This document shows, one piece after another, positions 25,201 through 35,402 of a stretch of DNA of 64,000 nt; the first letter of the stretch is position 1, and every line of letters starts with the position of its first letter. The notes beneath the pieces were generated by a model that was given only the letters and a program-made list of their open reading frames with translations, was not told the DNA's origin and did not search any database. The DNA is from Asterochloris sp. CNOR1 (taxonomy: Eukaryota > Chlorophyta > Trebouxiophyceae > Trebouxiales > Trebouxiaceae). The position numbers and the translations under genes are program-made. The stretch lies in assembly GCA_963969365.1 (NCBI GenBank), contig OZ017752.1, positions 3,162,001 to 3,226,000 on the forward strand. The letters run 5' to 3'.

Positions 25201-26457
25201 TCTCAGCCAGCTGTCTTGTATGCTGGTGGTTATGCGTGCTGGCGGTGGAGGGCACAGCCGGCTCAAATGCTGGTGATGCTGTGCATCACTGCCTGTGCAT
25301 CACTGCCTCCAGGTGGTGCAGGGCGGCAATCCTGCCTGCACCATGCATGACTAAAAGGTCCAGATGGGCTGCTGCACCCTCATGGGCCGCACCCTCGTGC
25401 AACCACCATGAAGCTGGGGCAGCAGTTGAAGCTGCATGCTTGGCAGCTGCCACCAACAGCCCTGGACAGCGGGGTCCCGTCAGCTCCGGGGGCTCTGATG
25501 ACCAAACTCCTTTGCATTGGTCATCACCCCAGATCGTGGCGGCTCTCACCTTGTAAGTCCCCGGAATCTGGCCTGCCAAGCCACCCATGACAGGGGAAAT
25601 TGAGCACTGAGCCATCAGGTGAGGTCACCTGCACACCACAGACATGCATTGATGCTCTGATGCTGCGATTGAGCTGCACAAAGATGTGAACAAAGGTGAT
25701 TGACATCATGGCTGGGGGAAGCCCAGAACGTGGAAGCTCACAGCTCCCTGTCTGGCGTGCACCTGTCCCAGACGCCAGCAGACACTGCTGCTCGCAAGCA
25801 TGTCAGAAGATCTTACACGCTGCCAGCGCCTTTCCTTACGCGCAGTCGCAGCCAACTTAGCAGCTGGCGGCTCCTGCTGCATCTGGTGAGAGCACTTGTC
25901 GCCACAGCCTTCCCACACAACTTGGCCCTACAGTCAGACTGCCAGCCCTTCTGCACAGCTTTAGCTCATCTCACCTCCACTTTGTCGAGGTACCACCCGC
26001 TGCCTGCATCTGAGATGCTGGGCTCCACCTGGCGCACGTGCATGCGGCGCAAGCCACCCAGGTCTCTCCCCACATCCAGGTGGTAGCTCTGGAAGCTGCC
26101 CCTCTCAAAGCCCCATTCCTCATCGCTGGCCCCAATCATGAAGGTCTCAGACTCTCCCCCATCACCAAACAGCGTGATTGCAGCTGCGGCTGAGGTGCCT
26201 GCCCCTCTGACATCACCAGTGGCGATGCGCACCTGGTAGACAGTGTTTGGGGCCTGCTGAAGTGCTGCCTGGGAGGCAAAGCCCTTGGCCTGGACGATGC
26301 TGGGGAGCTCAGGTGCCTTGCGCTTGCCGGTCACTGGCCCCCGCTGATGAATGCAAGGCTGGCAGGACAGCTGAGGCACGGATGTCAGCGATCTGGCCAG
26401 ACAACTCAGCAGATGGCGGCTCCGGTGCTTGCTGCAGGCTCGCAGAGACCAGGCCAT
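22233..26457 (-). CDS. PLAT/LH2 domain fused to a PTC7-type PP2C protein phosphatase
   Basis: Metal-dependent Ser/Thr phosphatase with an unusual N-terminal lipid- or protein-binding PLAT domain; 483 residues. Exons: 25975-26457, 25550-25628, 25025-25077, 24640-24794, 24044-24183, 23195-23345, 22851-22971, 22233-22502; all junctions are in phase, including those joining the two domains. Residues 1-60 are Arg/Ser/Leu-rich with few acidic residues, like an organellar presequence. PLAT covers about 72-190: YQVRIATGDVRGAGTSA, SDEEWGFERGSFQSYHLD, GWYLDKVEV, FPCHGWLGR. The phosphatase part shows GFAGEDAYF, GLGVADGVYMW, GSSTCCIVLID, ANLGDSGFMVLG, FGHPYQLGH, VVVMGSDGLFDNLPDD and GGKQDDITVIVAYM; the metal-binding Asp residues are present, but DGVGGW is DGVYMW. 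The 5' end lies 76 bp past the PDC-E2 stop codon on the same strand. Confidence 0.88.
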
Positions 26458-26533
26458 GCAAGGCGCCTGTTTGGGACTAGGGTCTCTCTGGTCAATCGAG
26501 GTTTCTGGTTAAGCTTTGACTAAGTTTTCACTT

Positions 26534-29500
26534 CTAGAGCATCATTGATACTGGGTCTTCAATGTAGCCTCTGAAGGCTTGGAGCCACTGAGCCCCCATG
26601 GCACCATCCACTACTCGGTGATCACAGCTGAGGGTTGTGCTCATCATGCTGGCCTCCTCAAACTGCCCTGCTGGCGTCATCACAACGCGCTTGCTGGCGC
26701 CGCCAATGGCAAGAATGGCAGCCTGCATTTGTTGAAGCATGGTCAGTGAGGAGGCACTGGCAGCCCATGAGATGCAGGCCTGTACATGGAGGCAGTCTCT
26801 CCTTCAGCACTCCAAGACAGCATGTACTGGAACATACAGCAGAGCCAAGGGCATCACCAGAATAGGGGCCAGGACTTGCCCTGTGCTGGCTTAAACACCT
26901 GGCCCTTCACCTGGGGAGGGTTGACGATGGCTGCAAACTGGTCCACCTTGAACATGCCCAGGTTGGAGATGGTGAAGGTGCCTCCGCTCATGTCATCGCC
27001 TGACAGCTTGCCCTCCTTGGCCTGCACCAGCACAGGTCAGGGTGAGGCAGTTTGGACTGTTGGCAATGGGCTCCCCCAGTCAACCTGCACGTAAGCTGTA
27101 GCGTACATGAAGGGCCAGGCAACCTTTGTAGCCAGGTGCCCTTGAGCAAAGAGTGCAGCCTTTAGCAAGCTCATGCCCGTCTGCAAGCTTGCTACTTGCA
27201 CAAAGGGCAGCAACACCAGCAGCTCATGCTGCAAACTGCTAGCTGAAGTCTGAGGGTCCAGGCCCTGCTTTTGGGCTGTACACACTAACAAGTGCTCACG
27301 GCCTGCCCTGCCTGAATACAGCAGCCGCCACCCCTGAATCTATCAGCTGCTGGTGCGCACGGATGCAGGCCAATGCCTGCCTGCCCGCCATGCACGCTAG
27401 CTGCCTGTGCACTCCCACAGCAGCACCCGCTGGCAGCCCAACCAATGCAGCTCACACCTTGCCAGCTAACGCCTTCACGCCAGCAGAGATGTCAGATAGG
27501 CCCTTGCCGTCAGCGTCCCGCAGGACGGGGACCATCAGGCCCTGCGGCGTCTGCACTGCCACGCTGATGTCCACATTGTGGTACTGCCGGATGAAGTCGC
27601 CCATCCAGCTGCTGTTCACGCCTGGCACCTTCCTCAGGGCCTGCAAATGAGTGTGACGAAGTAATGCATGTTGCGGTCATATCTTGAGCTGTGCTCTGCT
27701 TGTTCATGCCTGTAACCTTGCGCAGGGCCTGCGAGGGCCACAAGAGGATGACCAGGTGCTGCATGTCTTCTGCCAGGGTGTAGACTTGCTCTGTGCTTGT
27801 CAGGCTCAGCACCATACCGTACATTTACAAATGAGGTAACTTTGACATGTCAGAAAAGAGATGAGCCCTCAACAGGGCGCTGCTGCAGCCCCACATTGCA
27901 TACTTACAGTGACCTCGACATGATCGAAATGAGCACTCACCAAGGCACTGGCTTTGACCACGAAGTCGTTTACAGAAAGCTTGCCGCCATCCCGAGAGGC
28001 AAGGGCCTCGTTCAGCTGCGCCCTTAGCTTCATGAGGTTGTCCACGCGGCAGTCCACTGTCAGGTAGTAGTGGGGAATGGTCTACAGCACAAGAAGTGTT
28101 GCATATTGACACAGGAGTGCAAGGGTGGTGTAGGCTTGGATCACAGGCAGTAGCAGTCTGTTGAGCTGCTGTAAGCAGCACCTCATGGCTGGGTTTCCAG
28201 GACGTGCCTGGGTCAGTGCATGCGTAGTACTGTTGTGAGGCCTTGGCAGAGGAGCTTGATGCCAGTTGTCAGCCGTGAGTCACTCAAAGATGCAGAATTT
28301 GCTGCAGCGTCAGGCTGCACCAGGCCATGGTCTAGTGCACCGACGTTGCAGGACAGGAGGTCTGCTTCACCAAATTGCAGGATGTGACCATTCAATGACC
28401 TCAAGGGGTGGGCAGGGTTTACCCTGGACAAAAGGGACTCGCCCAGCACAGGTGTTTCAGGGTCAGCCAGATGGGACTGCAACACCAAAGACAAAAGAGT
28501 CCAGGGGGCGTGGCCGACTCAAGAGAGTAAGGCACCTGTCCAGCAGGGACGCAGGCAGGCCTGCACAAGCAGCCTCGCCGCATGCCAGCACGGCAGCGCT
28601 GCAGTGGCACTGCGCACAGGACTCAACACACCCATGTGCAGCCACTGGCTGACCTGCTTGGCCTCCAGTAGCCTCTTGGCTGTCACCCTCCTGATCTGGG
28701 TGTTGGGGATGTCCGTCCAGAACTCGCCGTCCTCACCCTGCAGCCACAGGCAACACAGAATTTGCACATGCGCGCCCACTTTGTCAGCAACGCTAGCAGC
28801 GCAGGTGTTCTCTCACACATTTTGCTTTCCCTACACGGGTCAGTGAACGTGCCAGCCGCCATGCAGTCTAGATGAGTCCAACCCAGAATGTTGGACAGCG
28901 ACCTGCAAATGACTGCTTTTACGGGCTGTCAGTCCATCGCATCAATCATACACACTGTCAAATGACAGGCCATGCCAACTCTTCGCTCATGCACGGCATC
29001 CATGAGCAGTGCAGCGCACCTGGGGGGGCGCTCCTGCAGAGGGCTGCGCCCCCTTGCCGCCACCTGATGAGATGAGCTTCTGCACGTCAGCAGCCACGAT
29101 GCGCCCGCCAGGGCCGGTGGCCTGCGCCTGGCTGATGTCCACGCCAGCCTCATGCGCAAGCTTCCTGGCGTAGGGGCTGGCAACCACCCGGCCACCTGCA
29201 GTGGCACGACCATGCAGGATGCAGAGCCTGCTGAGCAGTCCATGCCAACAGGGCTGGGGCATGAAGGTTTCAATCAGAAGCACCATCAAAGCTTGCCACT
29301 TGGAAGAAGCATCAATGCTCAGGTGAACAGCAACTTGCACAAACATCAGGCAGCACCTGAGGCTGTCAGCAGGCGCTGGTTGAGAGACCAGCTCCTGCAT
29401 CGATCCTGACCGGAATTGCCACAGCAGCTCACCACTGGGCCTGCTTGTAAAAGGCATCAAAGCTCAGGTGAGCAGAAACTTCGAGTTGCCCTTGCAGCTT

Positions 29501-32500
29501 ACCGCTGGGCTTGGACGGCCGCAGCGCAGCCTGCTGTGGCTGCTCCTTAGGAGCCTCCTGCTTGGGCGCCGGCTTGGCCTCTGGGGCTGCCTGCTTGCTT
29601 TCTTCCTTCTTGGGGGCGGCTTTGGGGGCGCCGCCGCCCTTCGCATCCTCCGCAGTGAAGTCCTTAAAGGCTGCCACATCACCCTGCAGCCAGAGTTTGC
29701 AAGTAGTTGCGTTGGGGTGGTGTGTCACATCTGGCGCTTATGCTGTCCACAGAGATGCAAACGTCAAGACAGACAGGAGACCACCAGCCTGAAGCCACCA
29801 GTAATGAGCAGCTTGACAGACACAAAACAGGAGCCTGCTTGAAGCTGCTTTGTTGAGCTGCAGCCCCAAGTGCACAGCCCAACAAGGCCATGGGCAGCTA
29901 TGGGGAACCATGCACACAACATGGCCTTGCATATTGTGCTGTGCAGGAGAGGTGGCCGGGCTCTGAGCCCAGCGGGAAGGCTGACCTCATCCTCGACAAA
30001 CACCAGCACAGGGGTCCCAACGGCAATGTCCTTGCTGCCGTCGCCTGCCAGGATCTTGGCAATGAAGCCGTCTTCCTGAGCCTCCCAGTCCATTGTGGCC
30101 TGCAGGAGAAAAGGAAACCGCTAGTGAGCACCAGGCAGGTGTCTCCCTGCGACACGATGCGCAGCAGTGTGCACAGAGCGGCACACCCATGTACACACTC
30201 CAGTACGTCTGTTGACAGCATCGCAGCTTTCCACAGGCTAGGAAATATTCACAGACAGACCTTGTCAGTCTCAATCTCTGCTATGCTGTCGCCAGGGGAC
30301 ACCTGCTCCCCCTCCTTCTTCTTCCAGGCAGCAATGTTTCCTGCGGCAGCAGACCACACTCGCCTCTGCTAGATGCCCTGACTGCCTTGTACGTACTGCC
30401 TGCTGGGTCAGCGCCCAGGGACACGAGCAGCAACCCCTGGGCCTGTCTAAAGGGTGTGAGCAGCGCAATCCTGTACGATGCATCTGTGCAGGCATTCGGC
30501 CAGCTGATGGACGCTGCTGAAGCGCTGCCCCCGCCCTCACAGCCTCAGAGGAGCTTGCAGCTGAGAGCTGATCACAAATGCTGCCTTGAGCGGAGGCTCG
30601 AAAGTGCCTTTCGTGCTGGACGGCAGCACTGGCACAGAGGTGGCAGCTTGAGTTCATGGGAGCTCTGCTTTAATGGAGGTGCCCTCTGGTGTAGGGCTGC
30701 AGGCAGCGCACCCTGAGACATGGTGGGCGACAGGGCAGGCAGCCCCAAAACGCTGTGCGATGGCCAGTTGCCGCCGCCACCGCCCCCACCGCCGCCGCCG
30801 CTGCTCTCAGCCTGCTCCCCGCCATCAGAGGGGGAGGGCTGCGACTCCTGTTGCGGCTTCTGCTCGGCCTGGCCACCACTGCCGCCACTGCCTGACTTGT
30901 AGTCTGAAAACGCCTCAACCTGGCACAAAACGCATGTGGGCATCAGCAGGGGCTCCACAAAGGCCAGCATGAGGTCTGGTGGGCTGCCAAGTGAGTTACA
31001 AGCCGCTGATTTGCCTCACTCTCAGAGCCTCCTAAGCATTCTTTGGTCCCAGCGCACCTGTCCTTGCAGATGCGATCATATAGGCTGGTACGCTGGGACC
31101 AAAGCATGCTGAGGAGCCTCTGAATTTAGCTGGGTGGTCACAAATAGAAGCAGGGCTGTGCATGGTATCCATCATGGATGGCGATGATCAGGGTACACAC
31201 TGTGCGTGTACCCTGATGCCCTGATAGCAGGCTGACTCACTGCCGCAGGGTTATCCAAGCTCACAACGCACTGCCTTTATGACACAGGACACTACAGCCA
31301 CTGCCAGTGGGTTCTCCAAGCCAGCCAATGTCACAGCAAATGGTGTATCAGCATATAGCTACTTGGCGCACATCTTTGGCATCCTCCACAATCACCGCCA
31401 CCGGGGTGCCCACAGCGATGTCCTTGGCGCCATCGCCCATCAGGATCTTGGCCAGCACCCCCTCATCCTGTGCCTCCCACTCCATCGTTGCCTGCAGGGC
31501 AGACCGGTCCTCAGTGGATCATAAGGGCCATGCACGAGACATCATGCACAGCAGCAGCTTACTACATGCCCTTGGGAAATCCCTGCAAAGCCAAGGCCCC
31601 ACAATGGCACCTGTCCTGGGCACTTGGCAGCACCAGTGGCTGTTCAGCATGGCCTGTGCAGTACCCCACTGTGTCTGTTGAACTTGCCGCCTCAGGGGAG
31701 GGCAGCTTGCATGGGATTTGCATGCAAGGGCAGCTTGCATGAGATTTGCATGCAACGCAAGCTTGTAACAGGCCTGTGCGTTGCCTACATGCTAATGAGT
31801 TCTCAGCCCTGCTTACAGCTGTCATGCAGAGCATCACAGCGCTTGGATACTGTGACAAGCAGCGCTACAGATGCCAAAGTCGTGAGCTTGTAGCTTGCGC
31901 CAGCTCCTGTTTGCAGCAGGCTCGTGCACGCCTCGGCAGTGCTCTGCCTGTCAACTGTACACGCAGCGAGACCAGAGCGCCGTGTCGCAGACTTGCAGGA
32001 AGCTGAGGGTGCTGCTGTCGAATGGTGTTCGTAAAGGCAGGCACCTTGTCTGTCTCAATCTCTGCGAGCACATCTCCTGGCCCAAAGGACTCCCCCTCCT
32101 TCTTCTTCCAGGAGGAAATGTTGCCCTGCACCATCCAACATCAGCAGGTCAGATTCATGCAGATCCAGGCGAGCGCCCAGCATTCCCAGAATCAGCTCAT
32201 CAGCTGCACAACAGGGCTGAGCACCTCCCTTATGCAGCAGTGCCACTGTGGGTGCCGCACGAGAAGCTGCCTTGCACGCACCTGCCGCGCTGTACACACT
32301 CAGGGGTCACCTGGGACATGGTGGGGGACAGGGACGGCATCTGCATCTCTGTGTGGGCCGGCAGATCTGCAAACCCTCGCTGGACTATGAGCTGACGAGG
32401 GCCTAGCGGTAGGAGCGCTCTGCCCCCCATGGCGCCCAGTCGGGGCTGCTGCCGAGCCAGCACATGCAGCTGTCTCAGCAGGCCTCCCGCGGCATGGCCT

Positions 32501-32565
32501 GCTGCGCTGGGTCTGAGACAGCACAGGGCCTCATGGTGTGGGGAAAGTCCTGCAGGGGCCGCCAT
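26534..32565 (-). CDS. Dihydrolipoamide acetyltransferase (E2) of the mitochondrial pyruvate dehydrogenase complex, two lipoyl domains
   Basis: Core subunit transferring acetyl groups from lipoyl-lysine to CoA. Thirteen in-phase exons, 640 residues: 32311-32565, 32045-32125, 31372-31491, 30712-30919, 30261-30340, 29986-30099, 29503-29683, 29020-29195, 28654-28737, 27941-28081, 27458-27640, 26911-27021, 26722-26534. Order: presequence rich in Arg/Leu/Ala; lipoyl domain 1 ([21 protein letters not shown]); linker with a run of ten Gly; lipoyl domain 2 ([21 protein letters not shown]); Ala/Pro/Lys hinge; E3-binding domain ([17 protein letters not shown]); catalytic domain ([47 protein letters not shown]) ending with the active-site DHRVVDG. 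Both lipoyl domains are interrupted just after ETDK, showing an exon-level domain duplication. The third donor (31371) could lie two codons further on. Confidence 0.95.
27690..27740 (-). repeat. Degenerate duplicate of a PDC-E2 exon start
   Basis: Minus-strand CAG acceptor followed by [12 protein letters not shown], 88 bp upstream in gene direction of the true exon at 27640 ([12 protein letters not shown]). After about ten codons the similarity is lost. Confidence 0.85.
29280..29500 (-). repeat. Repeated donor-side segments in a PDC-E2 intron
   Basis: The true donor context CCCAGCGGTAAGCTGC at 29503 recurs as CCCAGTGGTGAGCTGC near 29430, and a block CACCTGAGC(T/A)TTGATGC occurs twice (about 29455-29472 and 29305-29325). 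This is a tandem duplication of the exon end with its donor. Confidence 0.7.
31023..31122. repeat. 100-bp imperfect inverted repeat (hairpin) inside a PDC-E2 intron
   Basis: Left arm 31023-31054 and right arm 31091-31122 are reverse complements with 29 of 32 positions paired and three mismatches; the loop is 36 bases. The outer ends read CAGAG...CTCTG, the inner ends CCCAGCG...CGCTGGG. It lies in the intron between exons 31372-31491 and 30712-30919. It could fold as a stem in the pre-mRNA or be a miniature inverted-repeat element; I see no clear target-site duplication. Confidence 0.85.
31187..31217. repeat. Perfect 12-bp inverted repeat
   Basis: ATCAGGGTACAC at 31187-31198 pairs exactly with GTGTACCCTGAT at 31206-31217 across a 7-base loop. 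It sits about 65 bp from the larger hairpin in the same intron. Confidence 0.85.
31701..31755. repeat. 27-bp direct repeat
   Basis: 31701-31727 and 31729-31755 are copies differing at one base, each with the octamer ATTTGCAT followed by GCAA. Inside a PDC-E2 intron. Confidence 0.85.
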
Positions 32566-33155
32566 CGTGCTTCATACCAGCTGACATTCCGATGCTGCTG
32601 AATAACTCAGATAGAGTCATGGGCGATGCAGCAGCACGCAGGCTCAAGCAGGACGATGAGGAGGACAACGGCAGACCTGAGCATCTTGTGCTGTGCCTGT
32701 TGCAGAAGCACAGCAGCTGGCTGCCAAGCCTGGCAGCGCTCCTCCTCGACGCCATGAGCTACACGATGCCCTGGCAGGGGCTGCTGAATCCAAACGCAGT
32801 CACAGAACCTACACGACGTGCACTGCGTTAGCCACAGCATGCACCTCCTGAGTGCAGGGCGCAGCAATGAGTGGCCATGTGCACATGATGTCTGATGCAT
32901 CAGGCACTGGTGATAGGGGATGCATGTATTGTAGGTCCCCTGTCCTGCCGGATGTTTGTGCATCATCATGAATGATTGCTGTGCCAAACTGGCTCACCAG
33001 CCAGGTGTAGTGACCTATGCCATTGCTGTGGAATGCATGGTGCGATTCTCCAGCCCAGCAAGTGGCGTCAGAGACTGGCAGAAATGCCCTGAGCAGAAAT
33101 GCCCTCTCCGAGCCAGAATCCCAACAAAGCGGGGCATGGACCAGTCGTTCATCTC
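32566..33155. other. Divergent promoter region between PDC-E2 and the kelch gene
   Basis: Only a 97-residue open frame without recognisable features (32538-32831 plus) crosses it. Expected to hold both promoters and 5' untranslated regions; no TATA-like box is convincing by eye. Confidence 0.45.
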
Positions 33156-34881
33156 ATGAAAGCAGTGCACAGGATCTATGCCGTGATCAGCCTGGCCAGC
33201 TATGTGCTGGGAGCTGCTGCAAAGCCCGCTTGGCAGGTGTTGCACCCACAGACTACCTCCCTGAATGGCAGCAGCTCAGCTCCAGCAATCAGGTGTCTCT
33301 TGAAGCTTACGATGTGAGCTTGCATGGACCCCACAGCCATTGATAGGCGACCGATCTGCTCTGATGCAGGTACAACCATGCAGCCGTGGTGCTCAGGGAG
33401 AGGCTGATTGTGACCCACGGGTACCACTACGATGCTAGTCGCCATGCTGCGCGCTGGCTGTCAGACACCTGGAGCATGTCCCTGAGGCCGCCGTACAAAT
33501 GGCATCTGCTGCACAGTAAATCCGGCTTGCTGGAGCCAGCTGCTGCTTTCATTTTTGCCTGCACGAAATGGAGCGCTGCGCCCTTACAGGTGGCGTCAGC
33601 AATGCAGCAGCCCGGCAGGCCACCTTACGCAAGCAAGTGCCAGCGGCGCCCGCTGGCCGCTACGGCATGACAGTTGTGAGTCACAAGGACAAGCTGTGGC
33701 TGTTTGGCGGCACAGATGGTGGATACCACCAGTCTGATGATGATGGATACCAGCATGGTGAGGCGCTGTGCAGCCTGCTGTGCAGCCCAGACATCTGCGG
33801 GCTCCCTGTTTGACTGTGATGGCCTTCAACTTATTGACCCGCCTGTTGTATGGTCACAATGTTTCTGGCGCCATGAGAACATGCTCTTTTCTCTCCCCAG
33901 CCAGGCTTTGAATATGGTGACCTGTGGAACTTTGACTTGAGGCAGCACAGCTGGACACGAGTACAGCCCAGGGGCAGCCAGCCGTCAGCACGATACCTGC
34001 ACAGCGCGGTGGTCGTTGGCGACACCATGGTGGTCTTTGGCGGCTTCCTGGAGTGGCAGGGCGATGTGTGGAGCTTCAGCTTCAGCAGTCAGCGGTGGAC
34101 AAAGCTGTCTGAGGTCCGTAGCTTGTACGATGCTGTTCACGTTGCGTGCTGGCAGTCTCCTGCCCAGAGAAATAGCAAAGAACGGGTGCGTGACTCCAAA
34201 GCAGATGCTGGTGGTTGTGCAGGCCAGAGCACTGGAGGGCTTGACAGCTTAGTGTCTCACACAATTGTGCTGGGGCTTGTGCAGGCTGTGCAGCAGAGCG
34301 CCGGGGGGCCTGGCGGCTTGCAGGCTCACACAGCCTCCGCCACAGCAGACGGCTCAGGCTTCATTGTGCACGGTGGCCGCCCAGTTGGGGAAGACCACAC
34401 CAGCATCAGCACCGCAGTGTGGGCTTTCAACATTGCAGACCGTAAGTGGACTCAGCTGCACCACCAGCCAGAAGCTGCAGGCCCTCCCGCTGCTCCTGGA
34501 CTCATATATGCAGCCATGGACGCATGGCAGGAGGCAGCAGTCCAGACGAATGCCACCACAGCTGTCATTGTTGGAGGCTCGGTGCGCTCACCTGTCATGC
34601 TGTGCAGCACAGACACCTGGCTGGTCACAGCATCGCAGCGTGACGGCGGCACAAGCTGGATGAAAATAATCAGCTTGCCCATGGGCATCTACAGTCACAA
34701 GCTAGTGGTCCATGACAATGCTGCGTATGTATTTGGCGGACACCTCTGCCCAGAGAGCAAGGGAGACCTGCCCTTCTATTATTCAAACACCATGATGCGC
34801 CTAGAACTGACATCCTGGCTTGCTCCCAAAACCTTGAAGCAGACGGTCCGAAACCTTGGCCCCTCATCTTCAGAGCTCTGA
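33156..34881 (+). CDS. Secreted kelch-repeat (galactose-oxidase-like propeller) protein
   Basis: Five in-phase exons, 418 residues: 33156-33292, 33370-33515, 33590-33757, 33905-34113, 34285-34881. The start was chosen because MKAVHRIYAVISLASYVLG is a good signal peptide, followed by a short linker. At least five kelch blades are visible: AAVVLRERLIVTHG, RYGMTVVSHKDKLWLFGG, RYLHSAVVVGDTMVVFGG, HTASATADGSGFIVHGG and YSHKLVVHDNAAYVFGG, with the usual Trp residues (DTWSM, DLWNF, DVWSF, AVWAF). No catalytic domain is seen, so it is probably a binding protein in the secretory pathway or outside the cell. The intron 34114-34284 is a multiple of three and open, so its retention would not break the frame. 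Confidence 0.85.
34223..34262 (+). repeat. Degenerate duplicate of kelch exon 5 start
   Basis: GTTGTGCAG followed by GCCAGAGCACTGGAGGGCTT...TCACACA, against CTTGTGCAG followed by GCTGTGCAGCAGAGCGCCGG...CTCACACA at the true exon (34285). The period is 62 bp. Confidence 0.75.
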
Positions 34882-35402
34882 CTTTCGAATATACAATCCT
34901 GCAGTTGACGAGGGCACTCGAGTTCTGAAGGTGCACACTACGAAACTTTCGAGCATGCACGCCTTTGCAGCGGATTCTGCCACGATCTGTCCTTGACGAC
35001 ATTGTCAGAGGTGCATGTGGCCCACTCAAGCTCCTCACAGTCGTTCAGATGTGCTGATGGAGGCATGGGAGCTCATTCAATGCCAGGTGCTCTTGGCTGC
35101 AGCAACAGCCATCACTCCCATTGCCGGGGGACGCAGCCATGCTCTAGTTTGCAAGGCACACGCCCTGGAGCATTGAGCTCCCAGCAGTCAGTCATGCCAC
35201 TTGCAGCCGTCTGGAGAGGACACAGGCAGGACTGGCAAGCTGATGGCCGCCTGAGCTAGCTTTCAGGTCAGTCACTACCTCCTTGTGGTCCTCAGGAGTC
35301 AATTCCTTCTGCACAACAGGCAAGGATTGGCCAGCTTGTGCATGCTCCAAGAAGTGTCTATTTGGTCAACGTCTTGAGTGGCCTTCGGCAGATCGGCTGT
35401 CG
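34882..35402. other. Intergenic region between the kelch and GT31-FkbM genes
   Basis: No convincing exon. An in-frame ATG at 35283 upstream of the chosen start of the next gene would add 40 residues before the membrane anchor. Confidence 0.45.

Noticed and set aside
25286-25615. 109-residue minus-strand frame with ankyrin-like Ala/Leu/His text
   Set aside because: Lies in the PLAT-PP2C intron between exons 25550 and 25077; flanking exons join in phase without it.
30770-30815. GCC/GCC triplet run as a microsatellite feature
   Set aside because: It is coding: it gives the ten-glycine linker between the PDC-E2 lipoyl domains.
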